From Actinomycetota bacterium (GTDB lineage: Bacteria > Actinomycetota > Thermoleophilia > RBG-16-64-13), in NCBI GenBank assembly GCA_023488925.1, contig JAMDDA010000193.1, forward strand, positions 1 to 11,338: a DNA stretch of 11,338 bases, read 5' to 3'. The notes beneath the pieces are model-generated. The model ran no database searches. It was given only the letters and a program-made list of their open reading frames with translations, and was not told the DNA's origin. Positions 1-7,749 of the stretch are shown piece by piece. The position numbers and the translations under genes were made by a program. Numbering within the stretch: the first letter of the stretch is position 1; every line of letters starts with the position of its first letter.

Positions 1-1169
1 GGGCGCTCCTCTCTTTGCGCGAGAGCCCGTTCTATGCCGAGGGCGGTGGGCAAACGGCGGATATCGGCTGGGTGGAGACCGATACCGGCCGGGCCGAGGT
101 GCTCGACGTACAACAACAGGGGGCCGTGCAGGTGCTCACCGCGCGGATCGTGAGCGGCCGGCTCGAGGCAGGCACCCGAGCGAAGGCCGTCATCTCCACG
201 GTCCACCGGCATGCGGTGGCCGCCAACCATACGGGAACGCACTTACTGCACTACGCGCTGCGCACCACCCTGGGGAAAGACGCGACCCAGGCGGGCTCGG
301 CGGTACGGGCCGACAAGTTCCGCTTCGACTTCGCTTACCACGAGCCCCTGGGCGCCGAGCGGTTGGCCGAGCTCGAGGAGATCGTGAACCGCAAGATCGT
401 GGAGGATCACCCCGTCCGCACGTTCGTCACCAGTTACGAGCACGCGCGTGATCTGGGTGCGGTGGCCCTGTTCGGCGAGAAATACGGCGATTTCGTGCGG
501 GTGGTGGAGGTCGACGACTTCAGTCGGGAGCTCTGCGGCGGTACTCACGTCAGCCGCACGAGCGAGATCGGGGCCTTCAAGATCCTTTCCGAGGGCAGCG
601 TCGGGGCCAACGTGCGCCGCATCGAGGCGGTCACTGGTCGTCGAGCCGTGGAGTACTACCGCGGGCGCGACTCTCTGGTCTCGCGGGCGGCGGCCCTTCT
701 GGGTGCGCAGGAGGATGCCCTCCTGCCCTCCCTGGAGAAGCTCAAGAGGCAGCTGGTCGAACTCCAGAAAGAGGTGGCGGAGCTGCGCTCGGGGAAGACG
801 GCCGATGTCGTGGGCGAGTTGGCCGGTAGAGCCGAGGCCGTGGGAGAGGTCCGCGTGGCCGTGGCGCAGGTGGACGCCCGGGACGCCGACCACCTGGTGT
901 CGCTCACCGATCAGTTGCGCGACCGCCTGGCTCCGGCCGTCGTCGTACTGGCCGCCGTCTCCGACGGCAAGACCCTGCTGGTCACCAGCGTCAGCAAGGG
1001 GGTGGGGGGGATTCGCGCGGGTGACCTGGTGAAGGAGGCCGCCGAGATCATGGGCGGCGGCGGAGGGGGGAGTCCCACCTTGGGCCGGGGCGGCGGCGGC
1101 GACCCGGAGAAGCTCCCCGCGGCCCTGGACCACCTGAGGAACGCCGTGTTCACCGCTCTGGCCCGGTGA
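1..1169 (+). CDS. alaS: Alanine--tRNA ligase (AlaRS), C-terminal part; 5' end outside window
   Basis: AlaRS charges tRNA-Ala in the cytoplasm and hydrolyses mischarged Ser/Gly-tRNA-Ala. The reading frame is open to the left edge (first full codon at base 3) and runs to TGA at 1167-1169, giving about 388 residues of a protein usually about 870-890 long; the aminoacylation core is missing. Visible parts: the start of the editing domain (SPFYAEGGGQ, bases 24-53), the zinc/editing motif HTGTH (first His at 228-230), its partner CGGTH (534-548), and a C-terminal DHHA1-type domain with a coiled-coil-like stretch around 740-800. Near the end the family's Gly-rich substrate loop reads GGGGGGSPTLGRGGGG, with Gly or Ser where Lys/Arg and Arg are usual. 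The stop overlaps the ruvX start. The identification is secure; only the truncation limits it. Confidence 0.97.
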   Translation, partial: ALLSLRESPFYAEGGGQTADIGWVETDTGRAEVLDVQQQGAVQVLTARIVSGRLEAGTRAKAVISTVHRHAVAANHTGTHLLHYALRTTLGKDATQAGSAVRADKFRFDFAYHEPLGAERLAELEEIVNRKIVEDHPVRTFVTSYEHARDLGAVALFGEKYGDFVRVVEVDDFSRELCGGTHVSRTSEIGAFKILSEGSVGANVRRIEAVTGRRAVEYYRGRDSLVSRAAALLGAQEDALLPSLEKLKRQLVELQKEVAELRSGKTADVVGELAGRAEAVGEVRVAVAQVDARDADHLVSLTDQLRDRLAPAVVVLAAVSDGKTLLVTSVSKGVGGIRAGDLVKEAAEIMGGGGGGSPTLGRGGGGDPEKLPAALDHLRNAVFTALAR

Positions 1170-1618
1170 CGGAGGCCGTGAGTCGTCCCCCGCGCATCCT
1201 TGGAGTGGACGTGGGCGGTGTCCGTACCGGCTTGGCTCTCTCCGATCCTCTGCGCATCACGTGCCGCCCGTTGACCGTGCTGGTGGAACGCGATGAGGGG
1301 CGGCTCATCGAGAAGATCCTGCGGATCGCCGAAGCGGAAGACGTGGGCGAGATCGTGATCGGCCTGCCGCGACCCCTCAGCGGAGGCAGCAACGCGCACC
1401 TCCGGGGAGTGGAGCGTTTTGCTGCGGCCCTCGCCGGGCACACGAGCCTGCCCGTGAAAACCTGGGACGAGCGCTTCACTTCCAAACTGGCCGAACGGGA
1501 TCGTAAGGACCGGACCCCTGCCGACGCAGTGGCTGCGTGTCACCTGTTGCAGAGCTACCTCGACGCTTCCCGCAACGCTCGGGCCGGCCGAAGCGCTGAC
1601 GGGGAAGAAGGCCCGTGA
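1166..1618 (+). CDS. ruvX: RuvX/YqgF family pre-16S rRNA nuclease / putative Holliday junction resolvase
   Basis: 150 residues. The family has an RNase H-like fold and is linked to 5' processing of pre-16S rRNA; a Holliday junction resolvase role is also proposed. Recognised by LGVDVGGVRTGLALSDP (residues 12-28, Asp15 expected in the active site), EIVIGLPRPLSGG (62-74), WDERF (100-104, Asp101/Glu102) and ADAVAACHLLQSYLD (119-133, Asp120). All expected acidic residues are present. The stretch between the DER motif and the last Asp is about 12 residues, against about 20 in E. coli YqgF, so a loop or helix is shortened. The GTG start overlaps the alaS stop by 4 bases; a second GTG at 1178 is possible, but GGAGG at 1171-1175 is too close to serve it. 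The end overlaps mltG by 4 bases (GTGA). Confidence 0.93.
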   Translation: MTEAVSRPPRILGVDVGGVRTGLALSDPLRITCRPLTVLVERDEGRLIEKILRIAEAEDVGEIVIGLPRPLSGGSNAHLRGVERFAAALAGHTSLPVKTWDERFTSKLAERDRKDRTPADAVAACHLLQSYLDASRNARAGRSADGEEGP

Positions 1619-2670
1619 GTCCCCGCCACCGCCTCACGAAACGCGGCCGGCGGCTTCTCGCCGTGGCGGGTTTCCTGCTCTTGACCGGAGCCGGCAGCGC
1701 GCTCTTCCTCACCTACTCCTGGTACGAGCGCGACAGTCCGGCGCCGCTACCGGACAGCGGCCGGGTGAAACGGGTGCAGATTCCGCCCCGGCTGACGGCC
1801 GAGGACGTCGCCAAGATCCTCGAACGCGAGGGTATCATCGCCTCCGCGTCTGCCTTCCTCGTGCAGGCGCGCGCGCAGGGCGCCGACGGCGAGCTGCGCC
1901 CCGGCACCTACGAGTTCCGGGTCGGCCAAGACTACGCCGAGCTCATCGCGGCGCTCCGGCGCGGCGGGGCCCCCTCCACCTTCAAGGTGACACTGCCGGA
2001 AGGGCTGTCCGCCGACCAGGCGGCGGAACGGTTGAGTGCCGATACGCCCGTGCGCGGGGCGGAATATCTCGAACTGGCGGGCCGACCCGACAAGTTCGTG
2101 GTGCCCCTCGTCGGCGGAATGACTCCTCGCGTAGAAGATCTCGAAGGGCTTCTCTTCCCGAGCACGTACTTCATTCCGGAGGATGGCGGTGCCGCGGATC
2201 TCATCCGGCTCCAGTTGGCGGCTTTCGCCGCGAAGACGGCCGACCTCCCCTGGCGGAACGCGGAGGCCCTCGGGGTCACGCCCTACCAGGTGGTGATCGT
2301 GGCGTCGCTCATCGAGAAGGAGGCCCGCATTCCCGAGGAGCGCGCCCGCGTCGCCGCGGTGATCTACAATCGCCTGAAGAAAGGAATGCCTCTCGGCATC
2401 GACGCGTCGGTACGTTTCGCCCTCAAGAAGTGGACGGGCGATCTGACCAAGAGTGACTTGGAGGTCGATTCTCCGTATAACACTCGTAGATATGGAGGCC
2501 TGCCGCCGGGACCCATTGCCAGCCCCGGCTTGGCGGCTCTGAAGGCGGCTCTGGAGCCGGAGAAGGTCGACTTCTTGTACTACGTGCTCATCGACGCAGC
2601 CGGGCACCACTTCTTCACGAGCTCCTACGCCGACTTTCTCAAGGCCAAGGCGGCAGCGCGGCGGCAATGA
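1615..2670 (+). CDS. mltG: Endolytic murein transglycosylase MltG (YceG family)
   Basis: 351 residues. MltG cuts nascent glycan strands next to the cytoplasmic membrane and is thought to terminate peptidoglycan polymerisation. It has a short basic N-terminus, one transmembrane helix (about residues 13-34) and a long extracytoplasmic part with a LysM-like subdomain (about 50-125). The YceG catalytic domain follows: YQVVIVASLIEKEA (224-237, Glu234 the likely catalytic acid), VIYNRL (249-254), LGIDASVRFAL (260-270, where E. coli-type proteins have LQxDPTxxY), and the hallmark SPYNTRRYGGLPPGPIASPG (286-305). The C-terminus YYVLIDAAGHHFFTSSYADF (322-341) is also typical. The GTG start overlaps the ruvX stop; GGGGAAGAAGG at 1601-1611 can serve as RBS. 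The ruvX-mltG-aroE order is common in Gram-positive bacteria. About 100 bases separate it from aroE. Confidence 0.95.
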   Translation: MSPRHRLTKRGRRLLAVAGFLLLTGAGSALFLTYSWYERDSPAPLPDSGRVKRVQIPPRLTAEDVAKILEREGIIASASAFLVQARAQGADGELRPGTYEFRVGQDYAELIAALRRGGAPSTFKVTLPEGLSADQAAERLSADTPVRGAEYLELAGRPDKFVVPLVGGMTPRVEDLEGLLFPSTYFIPEDGGAADLIRLQLAAFAAKTADLPWRNAEALGVTPYQVVIVASLIEKEARIPEERARVAAVIYNRLKKGMPLGIDASVRFALKKWTGDLTKSDLEVDSPYNTRRYGGLPPGPIASPGLAALKAALEPEKVDFLYYVLIDAAGHHFFTSSYADFLKAKAAARRQ

Positions 2671-2774
2671 GCGAACGGGCCGTATCGCTCGGCCTCCACC
2701 TTAGGACGTATGGTTAGGGGTTGCGCCGGGTGATAGGGTCGTGTGTGGCGGCGATCGGCGTGAGGTGCGCGCGC

Positions 2775-3632
2775 ATGGAGCAAAGAGCACACATAACTTC
2801 GCAGACGCGGTTGGTGGCCGTCATCGGTCATCCGGTCCGCCATTCCCGCTCACCGCTCATACACAATGCCGCCTTTGTTGCCCAAGGGCTGGATCTCGTG
2901 TACCTTGCCTTCGATGTGACCGAAGAGCAGCTCCCCGCGGCCGTCGCGGGTTTGCGCGCGCTGGGAGCCCTGGGCGCCAACGTGACGATTCCCCACAAGG
3001 AAGCCGTCCTGCCCCTCCTCGACGCCGTCGATGCGACGGCTGAGCGGGTGGGTGCGGTCAATACCATCGTCCGCCGCGGTGAAGACATCATCGGTTACAA
3101 CACCGATGTGTTCGGTTTCTTGATGGCGTTGGAACGAGGGTGGGGGAGGAGTCCGCGCGGCGCAACCTGCCTCGTGTTGGGAGCCGGCGGCGCCGCCCGG
3201 GCGGTGGTGGCCGCGTTGGTTGCGCAGGGCGCGGCGGAAATCCTCATTCGCAACCGCACCATGTCTCGGGCCCGCGACCTTTGTGTCGCGGCCGCCGGTT
3301 GGGGCTCGACGCCCTGCCGCGTGGTCACCGACGCGGACCTCGCTCTTGTTGCCGATCGCCTGGACTTGATCGTCAACTGCACTTCCGTTGGATTGGGGGA
3401 GGGGGTCAAGCTCTCGCCTTTACCTGTCGATACTCTAAGGGCACACCATGTGGTAATGGATCTGGTGTACGGGAGGGGCCCCACGCCGTTGTTGCAGCAG
3501 GCCAAGGATAAGGGGTGTGTGGTGATGGACGGGCTGGAGATGCTCGTGCAGCAAGCCGCCCGTTCCTATGAACTGTGGACCGAGCGGGCAGCCCCTCTCG
3601 AGCTCATGCGGGCGAAGGCGGCGGGTGCCTGA
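2775..3632 (+). CDS. aroE: Shikimate dehydrogenase (NADP+)
   Basis: 285 residues. Reduces 3-dehydroshikimate to shikimate in the aromatic amino acid (chorismate) pathway, in the cytosol. All landmarks are present: SRSPLIHN (24-31, shikimate-binding serines), NVTIPHK (69-75, catalytic Lys75), GYNTD (107-111, catalytic Asp111), the nucleotide loop GAGGAAR (136-142), the NRT cofactor-specificity turn (160-162), NCTSVG (201-206) and the C-terminal DGLEMLVQQA (252-261). An in-frame TTG at 2721 would add 18 unconserved residues. I chose ATG 2775 because GAGGTG (2762-2767) lies 7 bases upstream and the conserved TRLVAVIGHPV block then starts at residue 11, as is usual. The stop shares bases with the pilB ATG (TGATG), suggesting coupled translation of a metabolic gene with a pilus gene. 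Confidence 0.95.
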   Translation: MEQRAHITSQTRLVAVIGHPVRHSRSPLIHNAAFVAQGLDLVYLAFDVTEEQLPAAVAGLRALGALGANVTIPHKEAVLPLLDAVDATAERVGAVNTIVRRGEDIIGYNTDVFGFLMALERGWGRSPRGATCLVLGAGGAARAVVAALVAQGAAEILIRNRTMSRARDLCVAAAGWGSTPCRVVTDADLALVADRLDLIVNCTSVGLGEGVKLSPLPVDTLRAHHVVMDLVYGRGPTPLLQQAKDKGCVVMDGLEMLVQQAARSYELWTERAAPLELMRAKAAGA

Positions 3633-5353
3633 TGCAAATGCCGAGGGAAGACATCCCCCAACGGCGTACAAGCAAGAAGCGCACGGGGGAGATCCTCGTG
3701 GAGATGGGGTTGATCACCCCCCAACAGCTCGAGGAAGCCCTCGAGGAGCAGAAGACCAGCCATCGCCGCATCGGCGAGATTCTGGTCGCCAAGGGGTGGA
3801 TCACCAGCACCGAACTCACGCAGGCGCTGGCCCGCCGGCTGAACGTCAAGTTCCTCGATCTCGCGGAGACCAAGATAGACCCTTCGGCGGCCGACCTCAT
3901 CAGCGAGAAAGACGCCCGCCGCTACGCCGCCATCCCGGTCAAGTACGTCGACGACCACACTCTGCTGGTGGCCATGGTCGACCCGGCCAACATCTTCGCC
4001 GTCGACGACCTCCGTATCCTCACCGGCTACGACATCGAGCCGGCGATTGCCACCGAAGAAGACATCTTCGCGCAGATCGCCAAGATGCGGCGCCTGGACG
4101 ACAAGGTGGCGGCCAATCTCGAGGAGCAGGTCGACTCGGGAGAGATCAGCGCCGAGGAAGTCCGCGATATCCGCGAACAGATCGACGAAGCCCCGATCGT
4201 CAAACTTGTGAACAGCATCTTGGCGCAGGCGGTCGACGACGGGGCTTCCGACATCCATTTCGAGCCGCAGGCCAAAGAGCTGGTGATCCGTTTCCGCAAC
4301 GACGGTGTCCTCCACGAGATCATGTCCGTGCCTCGGCGCATGCAGTCGGGGGTTCTCTCCCGCCTCAAGATCATGGCCGATCTCGATATCGCCGAGCGGC
4401 GCATCCCCCAGGACGGGCGCATCGGCCTGATGGTGGGGGGGAAGCCCATCGATATGCGGGTCGCCTCTCTGCCCACGGTGTATGGAGAGAAGATCGTCAT
4501 CCGGCTGCTCGACCGCTCGAACGTCATGCTTCGACTCGAGGACCTGGGCTTTTCCCCCAAGGCCTTGGCCCGATATCAGAAGTCCTTCACCAAACCATAC
4601 GGCGCCATCCTGGTCACCGGACCGACCGGTTCAGGGAAGTCCACCACGCTCTATGCGACGTTGAACATCCTGAACAGCCCGGAGAAAAACATCATCACCG
4701 TGGAGGACCCGGTGGAGTATCGGCTGGCCGGGATCAACCAGGTGCAGACAAACCCCAAGGCCGGCCTCACCTTCGCCAGCGGTCTCCGGTCGATCCTGCG
4801 TTGTGACCCCGATATCGTCATGATCGGCGAGATCCGGGACAGGGAGACGGCACAGATTGCGATCGAGTCCGCTCTGACCGGCCACCTGGTCCTGTCGACG
4901 CTACACACAAACGACGCCCCCGGCGCCTTGTCGCGTCTCACGGAGATGGGCATCGAGCCGTTCCTCACGGCCTCGGCCGTAGACTGTGTACTGGCCCAGC
5001 GCCTTGCGCGCAAGCTGTGCGACGCCTGCAAGGAGCCATACAAGCCCACCCAGGAGATGCTGAGACGCAACGACTTTCCCCTCGAAGCCGTGGAAAACTG
5101 GGAGAACGTGACTCTCTACAAGCCCGGAGGCTGCAGCCGCTGCAACGGCACCGGTTACAAAGGCCGGCTGGGTCTCTATGAGGTCATGCTTGTCACCGAA
5201 GCCATCGAGCGGCTCACCGTGGAGCGCAAGAGCGCCGACGAGATAAGCCGGGTGGCCCAGGCCGAAGGCATGAAGACACTGCGTGAGGACGGGATCGAAA
5301 AAGTGCTCGCCGGACGCACCAGCATCGAAGAGATTGGACGGGTGATCGTGTGA
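3632..5353 (+). CDS. pilB: Type IV pilus assembly ATPase PilB (GspE/PilB family) with MshEN domain
   Basis: 573 residues. The cytoplasmic hexameric ATPase that drives pilus extension through PilC. The N-terminal MshEN/T2SSE-N domain (about 15-160) holds two copies of the c-di-GMP-binding helix-turn pattern, at 17-40 and 46-69, separated by exactly 5 residues. The ATPase core has Walker A GPTGSGKS (330-337), Asp box ITVEDPVEYR (355-364), Walker B region CDPDIVMIGEIRD (391-403) and His box TGHLVLSTLHTND (416-428). A tetracysteine zinc motif (CDAC 463-466, CSRC 501-504) marks PilB rather than PilT. The usual length is about 560-580. ATG 3632 overlaps the aroE stop; ATG 3638 is an alternative, and the SD is weak for both, in keeping with translational coupling. 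pilT follows after 58 bases. Confidence 0.96.
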   Translation: MQMPREDIPQRRTSKKRTGEILVEMGLITPQQLEEALEEQKTSHRRIGEILVAKGWITSTELTQALARRLNVKFLDLAETKIDPSAADLISEKDARRYAAIPVKYVDDHTLLVAMVDPANIFAVDDLRILTGYDIEPAIATEEDIFAQIAKMRRLDDKVAANLEEQVDSGEISAEEVRDIREQIDEAPIVKLVNSILAQAVDDGASDIHFEPQAKELVIRFRNDGVLHEIMSVPRRMQSGVLSRLKIMADLDIAERRIPQDGRIGLMVGGKPIDMRVASLPTVYGEKIVIRLLDRSNVMLRLEDLGFSPKALARYQKSFTKPYGAILVTGPTGSGKSTTLYATLNILNSPEKNIITVEDPVEYRLAGINQVQTNPKAGLTFASGLRSILRCDPDIVMIGEIRDRETAQIAIESALTGHLVLSTLHTNDAPGALSRLTEMGIEPFLTASAVDCVLAQRLARKLCDACKEPYKPTQEMLRRNDFPLEAVENWENVTLYKPGGCSRCNGTGYKGRLGLYEVMLVTEAIERLTVERKSADEISRVAQAEGMKTLREDGIEKVLAGRTSIEEIGRVIV

Positions 5354-5363
5354 GGCTGCGGGC

Positions 5364-5373
5364 GGGCGATAAT
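5364..5373 (+). promoter_or_regulatory. Possible -10 element in the pilB-pilT gap (weak)
   Basis: The 58-base gap contains GGGCGATAAT. It can be read as a sigma-70 -10 hexamer (GATAAT, 5368-5373) or as a near match (GGCGATAA, 7 of 8) to the FliA/WhiG-type -10 GCCGATAA. No TTGACA-like or TAAA-like -35 stands at the right distance upstream, so this is only a candidate for an internal promoter ahead of pilT. Confidence 0.2.
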
Positions 5374-5411
5374 AGCGTGATGCAGGCGGCGGAAGCCGCA
5401 GGGAGGCCGCT

Positions 5412-6476
5412 GTGGAGCTGGTAGACATCCTCGTCGAGGTACTCGAAGCCAAGGCGTCCGACCTCCACCTGGCGGTGGGGGTGCCCCCGGCGATCCGGGT
5501 CAACGGCAAGTTGCAGCACCTGGACTACCCGCGGCTCACACCGAGCGACGTGCGCGATCTGATCTACAGCATCCTGACCCAAGACCAGCGGCAACGCCTG
5601 GAAACCGACTGGGAGATCGACTTCTCTTACTCGGTGCCCGGCCGGGCCCGCTTCCGCGTGAACGCCTTCTTCCAGCGCAACAGCTTGGGGGCCGCCTTTC
5701 GGCTGATCCCCGTCAACGTCCTGGGCATCGACGAGCTCGGCCTACCCAAGGTGATGCACGCCTTCGCCCAGAAGCCGCGCGGTTTCGTGCTGATCACCGG
5801 CCCCACCGGTTCGGGGAAGTCCACGACACTGGCGGCCATCATCGACGAGATCAACGAAACGCGCGAAGAACACATCATGACCATCGAGGACCCCATCGAG
5901 TTCCTGCACCGCCACAAGAAGTGCATCGTGAACCAGCGGGAGGTCGGGACCGACACAAAATCCTTCAACCGCGCTTTGAAGTCGGTGCTGCGGCAGGACC
6001 CGGACGTGATCCTCGTGGGCGAGATGCGGGACCTGGAAACCATCCAAACCGCTCTCACCGCCGCCGAGACCGGGCACCTGGTGTTCGCCACACTCCATAC
6101 CCAAGACGCCCCCCAGACCATCGACCGGATGATCGATGTTTTCCCCCCGCACCAACAGGAGCAGATTCGGGTGCAGATCGCATCGACCATCCAGGGCATA
6201 GTCACGCAGCAGCTCCTGCCCCGGCGTGACGGGCGCGGCCGGTGTGTGGCCTGCGAGGTTCTGGTTCCCACGCCCGCCGTGCGCAACCTGATCCGGGAGG
6301 GGAAGACCCATCAGATCTACACCGTCATGCAGACGGGCACGAAATACGGCATGCAGACCATGGATGCGGCCCTGGCCGACCTGGTGCGGCGCAACCTCAT
6401 CACCAGGGAGCTGGCGGAGAGGCGCTCGTCGAACCCCGAGGACCTCAGTCGTCTCCTCATGACCGGGGTCGCGTAG
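5412..6476 (+). CDS. pilT: Type IV pilus retraction ATPase PilT
   Basis: 354 residues, usual for PilT (about 345-370). A cytoplasmic hexameric ATPase that depolymerises the pilus and powers twitching. It has a PAS-like N-terminal domain (ASDLHLAVGVPPAIRVNG, 15-32), Walker A GPTGSGKST (130-138), Asp box TIEDPIEF (157-164), Walker B DPDVILVGEMRD (196-207) and His box TGHLVFATLHT (220-230). The retraction-specific C-terminal motif VRNLIREGK (290-298; family AIRNLIRE) and the absence of the zinc tetracysteine separate it from PilB. The GTG start at 5412 is supported by a strong RBS GGGAGG (5401-5406) 5 bases upstream and by the usual N-terminus. Its presence implies retractile, dynamic pili rather than a secretion-only system. 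Confidence 0.96.
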   Translation: MELVDILVEVLEAKASDLHLAVGVPPAIRVNGKLQHLDYPRLTPSDVRDLIYSILTQDQRQRLETDWEIDFSYSVPGRARFRVNAFFQRNSLGAAFRLIPVNVLGIDELGLPKVMHAFAQKPRGFVLITGPTGSGKSTTLAAIIDEINETREEHIMTIEDPIEFLHRHKKCIVNQREVGTDTKSFNRALKSVLRQDPDVILVGEMRDLETIQTALTAAETGHLVFATLHTQDAPQTIDRMIDVFPPHQQEQIRVQIASTIQGIVTQQLLPRRDGRGRCVACEVLVPTPAVRNLIREGKTHQIYTVMQTGTKYGMQTMDAALADLVRRNLITRELAERRSSNPEDLSRLLMTGVA

Positions 6477-6527
6477 GCCCGGTGGCGGCAGGACTGAGCG
6501 GAAAGACGGAGCGGAAAGGAAGTCGAG

Positions 6528-7742
6528 GTGGCCACATACACGTATACAGCGAGACCCGAGCGGGGGGCGCCCATCACGGGAGTCATCCAGGGTGACTCGA
6601 AGGCGGCGGTGGCGGCCGATTTACGGCGGAGAGGCCTGACCGTCCTCAGCCTGGACGAAAAGAGGAGCCTGGGCGACCTGAACGACCTGCTCGAGGGCCT
6701 CACGAAGATCAAGTTACGCGACAAGGTGGTATTTTCCCGGCAGTTCGCCACCATGATCAACGCCGGTCTCGCCCTCCTGCGCGCCCTTTTCATTCTGGAG
6801 GAGCAGACGCAGAACCCGCGCCTTCGGAAGATCATCACCGCGGTGCGCCAGGATGTCGAAGCCGGGATGCCTTTCTCCGATGCTATCGAGAAGCATCCAG
6901 TGGCCTTCGATCGGCTGTATGTCTCCATGGTGCGGGCCGGCGAGATCGGGGGCGTGCTCGACCAAACCCTGGACCGTCTGGCCACGCAGCTCGAGAAAGA
7001 CGACAGCCTGCGGCGCTCCATCAAGTCGGCCATGACCTACCCGATGCTCATCGGAGTGTTCGCCATCCTGGTGCTTTTCGGGCTGATCATCTTCGTCATC
7101 CCGATCTTCGCCGGCATGTACAACGATCTGGGTGGCCAACTTCCGTTGCTCACGCGCATCATGGTCGGTTTGAGCGACTTCATGCGCGCCTTCTGGTTCG
7201 TGGTGTTCCCGGCCATATTCCTCGCTGTGTACGGCCTGCGGCGGCTCAAGCGCACGCCCCAGGGCACTGCCGCGTGGGACCGGTTCAAGCTTCGCCTGCC
7301 GATGAAGATCGGTCCGATCATCCAGAAGATCGCCGTGGCCCGCTTCAGCCGTACCCTGGCTACGCTGGTGAGCTCGGGCGTGCCGATCCTGCAGGCCATC
7401 GAGATCACCGGCAAGACGTCGGGCAACACGGTGATCGAAAGGGCCATGGAGGACGTGAAAGAGCAGATCAAGAGCGGCGAGTCCATCGCCCGCCCCCTGG
7501 AGAAGGTGCCGGTGTTTCCGCCGATGGTCACCCAGATGATCGCCATCGGGGAAGAGACGGGTGCCCTCGACACGATGCTGCATAAAGTGGCCGATTTCTA
7601 TGAGGACGAGGTGGACGCCGCGGTGAAGTCGCTCACGTCGATCCTTGAACCTATCATGATGATCTTTATCGGCGGTATCGTCGGCCTCGTCGTAGTTTCC
7701 ATGTACCTTCCGATATTCAATCTGTTCAAGCTCGTCAAGTAG
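6528..7742 (+). CDS. pilC: Type IV pilus inner-membrane platform protein PilC (GspF family)
   Basis: 404 residues, the normal family length. A polytopic membrane protein that sits on the PilB or PilT hexamer and couples ATPase motion to the pilin subunits. The start MATYTYTARPERGAPITGVI is typical (family: xYxYxAxdxxGxxxxGxi). Two GspF domains are visible (about 68-190 and 270-392); each begins with the F(S/A)R-LATL-SGVP pattern (FSRQFATMINAGLALLRAL 69-87; FSRTLATLVSSGVPILQAI 273-291). Transmembrane segments lie at about 172-194, 222-238 and 375-396. The GTG start has GGAAAGGAAG (6513-6522) as RBS. It closes the B-T-C motor block. No pilin, prepilin peptidase or pilMNO genes follow in this window, so those parts must lie elsewhere. 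Confidence 0.95.
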   Translation: MATYTYTARPERGAPITGVIQGDSKAAVAADLRRRGLTVLSLDEKRSLGDLNDLLEGLTKIKLRDKVVFSRQFATMINAGLALLRALFILEEQTQNPRLRKIITAVRQDVEAGMPFSDAIEKHPVAFDRLYVSMVRAGEIGGVLDQTLDRLATQLEKDDSLRRSIKSAMTYPMLIGVFAILVLFGLIIFVIPIFAGMYNDLGGQLPLLTRIMVGLSDFMRAFWFVVFPAIFLAVYGLRRLKRTPQGTAAWDRFKLRLPMKIGPIIQKIAVARFSRTLATLVSSGVPILQAIEITGKTSGNTVIERAMEDVKEQIKSGESIARPLEKVPVFPPMVTQMIAIGEETGALDTMLHKVADFYEDEVDAAVKSLTSILEPIMMIFIGGIVGLVVVSMYLPIFNLFKLVK

Positions 7743-7749
7743 CGCGCCG

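Noticed and set aside
243..1133. Long leftward open frame opposite alaS (and similar ones opposite mltG 1747-2667 and pilC 6714-7583)
   Set aside because: These are GC-rich antisense shadows: compositionally skewed products without recognisable motifs, lying across genes with full family signatures on the other strand.
2721..2774. Upstream TTG start for aroE
   Set aside because: It adds 18 unconserved residues and lacks an RBS, while ATG 2775 has GAGGTG at good spacing and the usual N-terminus.
3568..4806. 412-codon rightward frame overlapping the start of pilB
   Set aside because: Its product is Arg/Pro/His/Gly-rich low complexity, while the +1 frame gives a complete PilB with all ATPase motifs.
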